This document shows positions 41,215-41,765 of a stretch of DNA of 41,765 bases, one piece after another (the first letter of the stretch is position 1; each line of letters opens with the position of its first letter). The stretch is taken from contig JACMKU010000006.1 in assembly GCA_014379965.1 (NCBI GenBank), positions 1 to 41,765 on the forward strand, in the 5' to 3' direction. The position numbers and the translations under genes were made by a program. Source of the DNA: Chitinophagaceae bacterium. Its GTDB lineage: Bacteria > Bacteroidota > Bacteroidia > Chitinophagales > Chitinophagaceae. Below the pieces are notes generated by a model. That model had not been told where the DNA came from, ran no database searches, and saw only the letters and a program-made list of their open reading frames with translations.

Positions 41215-41244
41215 TTAAGCGAGGGCTGTGCTGTTTTACATTTG
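41215..41244 (+). promoter_or_regulatory. Bacteroidota-type promoter candidate for kup
   Basis: TACATTTG at 41237-41244 matches the -7 consensus TAnnTTTG exactly, and TTA at 41215-41217 lies 19 bases upstream in the -33 position (consensus TTG). Predicted start of transcription is near 41251, leaving a leader of about 20 bases before the kup ATG. Confidence 0.5.
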
Positions 41245-41269
41245 CTCTCTCAATTTTCCAAGGTCAAAG

Positions 41270-41765
41270 ATGTCATTAAAGAATAAAGTTTCCGCTGCCG
41301 GGCTCCTCATAGCACTTGGAATTATTTATGGCGACATCGGCACATCACCGTTGTATGTTTTAAATGCTATTACAAGCGGTAAGACTATTTCCGAAAGCCT
41401 GGTGATCGGATCCTTATCGCTGATCATCTGGACCCTTACTCTTCAGACGACCATCAAGTATGTCATCCTCACGCTGAATGCAGATAATAGGGGGGAAGGT
41501 GGCATTTTTTCTCTTTTCGCGCTGGTTCGCAGGCGCAAGAAGTGGCTTGTCATCCCCGCGGTCATCGGAGGCGCGGCATTGCTGGCCGATGGGATGATCA
41601 CGCCTCCGATTTCGGTCACCTCTGCAATCGAGGGTTTGAAACAGGTTCCATTCTTATCTTCCATTTCGCAATCTACAATCGTTATCATAGTCATTACGAT
41701 TCTCAGCTTATTGTTCTTCATTCAGCAATTTGGAACTGCTTTCATTGGTAAGTTTTTCGGTCCCA
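41270..41765 (+). CDS. kup: KUP-family potassium uptake transporter (3' end beyond window)
   Basis: The reading frame begins at ATG 41270 and is open to the last base, giving 165 residues of a protein normally about 620-660 long. The start [21 protein letters not shown] followed by IGTSPLYVL is diagnostic of KUP/HAK/KT transporters, as are [15 protein letters not shown] and [17 protein letters not shown]. It imports potassium with protons across the cytoplasmic membrane. It is divergent from the KdpD/KdpE-like pair, with 73 bases between starts, and has its own promoter candidate. Confidence 0.95.
   Translation, partial: MSLKNKVSAAGLLIALGIIYGDIGTSPLYVLNAITSGKTISESLVIGSLSLIIWTLTLQTTIKYVILTLNADNRGEGGIFSLFALVRRRKKWLVIPAVIGGAALLADGMITPPISVTSAIEGLKQVPFLSSISQSTIVIIVITILSLLFFIQQFGTAFIGKFFGP

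Noticed and set aside
1..41765. Insertion sequence, prophage or integrative element
   Set aside because: No transposase, integrase, phage structural gene or terminal duplication was seen; repeats are short arrays without coding capacity.

Overview
The window looks like chromosome of an environmental Bacteroidota member, most likely a Chitinophagaceae-type soil or plant-litter bacterium. The evidence is a SusD-type outer-membrane glycan-binding protein, a long run of secreted carbohydrate-active enzymes, weak or absent Shine-Dalgarno sequences, two promoter candidates of the Bacteroidota -33/-7 type (TTTG / TAnnTTTG), and protein families typical of that group. Assignment is from sequence reading alone; no database search was run.

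Region 1 (1-19938, all + strand) is the downstream part of a pectin polysaccharide utilisation locus. It opens inside a SusD-like gene; the SusC partner is presumably outside the window. It then carries, in order, PL22-like oligogalacturonate lyase, GH105 unsaturated uronyl hydrolase, GH95, CE12-type rhamnogalacturonan acetylesterase, GH43, a second PL22-like lyase, GH127 beta-L-arabinofuranosidase, GH106 alpha-L-rhamnosidase, a second GH43/GH117-type propeller hydrolase and a GH2 beta-galactosidase-like enzyme. Together these would deacetylate, debranch (arabinose, galactose, fucose or L-galactose) and depolymerise rhamnogalacturonan-I and homogalacturonan fragments. Almost every product starts with a signal peptide.

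Region 2 (about 20000-31600) is a patchwork of small genes on both strands that resembles a general stress-survival island: KTSC protein, small membrane protein, lipoprotein, PEBP (YbhB-like), MidA-type methyltransferase, DUF892 ferritin-like protein, LLM flavin oxidoreductase, CinA C-terminal domain protein, large-subunit HPII catalase, three stand-alone receiver domains, and a PAS histidine kinase in which the usual phospho-accepting His is Asn.

Region 3 (32289-37901, - strand) is a compact four-gene operon: glycosyltransferase, UDP-galactopyranose mutase, a GH1-like/RmlD-like fusion protein, and a second GH1-like protein. It has the look of a dedicated system for making or remodelling a galactofuranose-containing glycan or glycolipid. 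Region 4 (38305-end) carries exonuclease III (xth), a KdpE/KdpD-like two-component pair with a short sensor, and a divergent kup potassium transporter cut by the window end.

Cutting across all regions are more than a dozen short intergenic arrays of 7-bp or 8-bp units. Several unrelated unit sequences are used, most arrays are arranged as two inverted arms around a unique core, and most lie within a few bases of a stop codon. In some genes the array encodes the last residues or contains the stop codon. I consider this the most unusual structural signal in the window. No rRNA, complete tRNA, CRISPR array, transposase or phage gene was seen.
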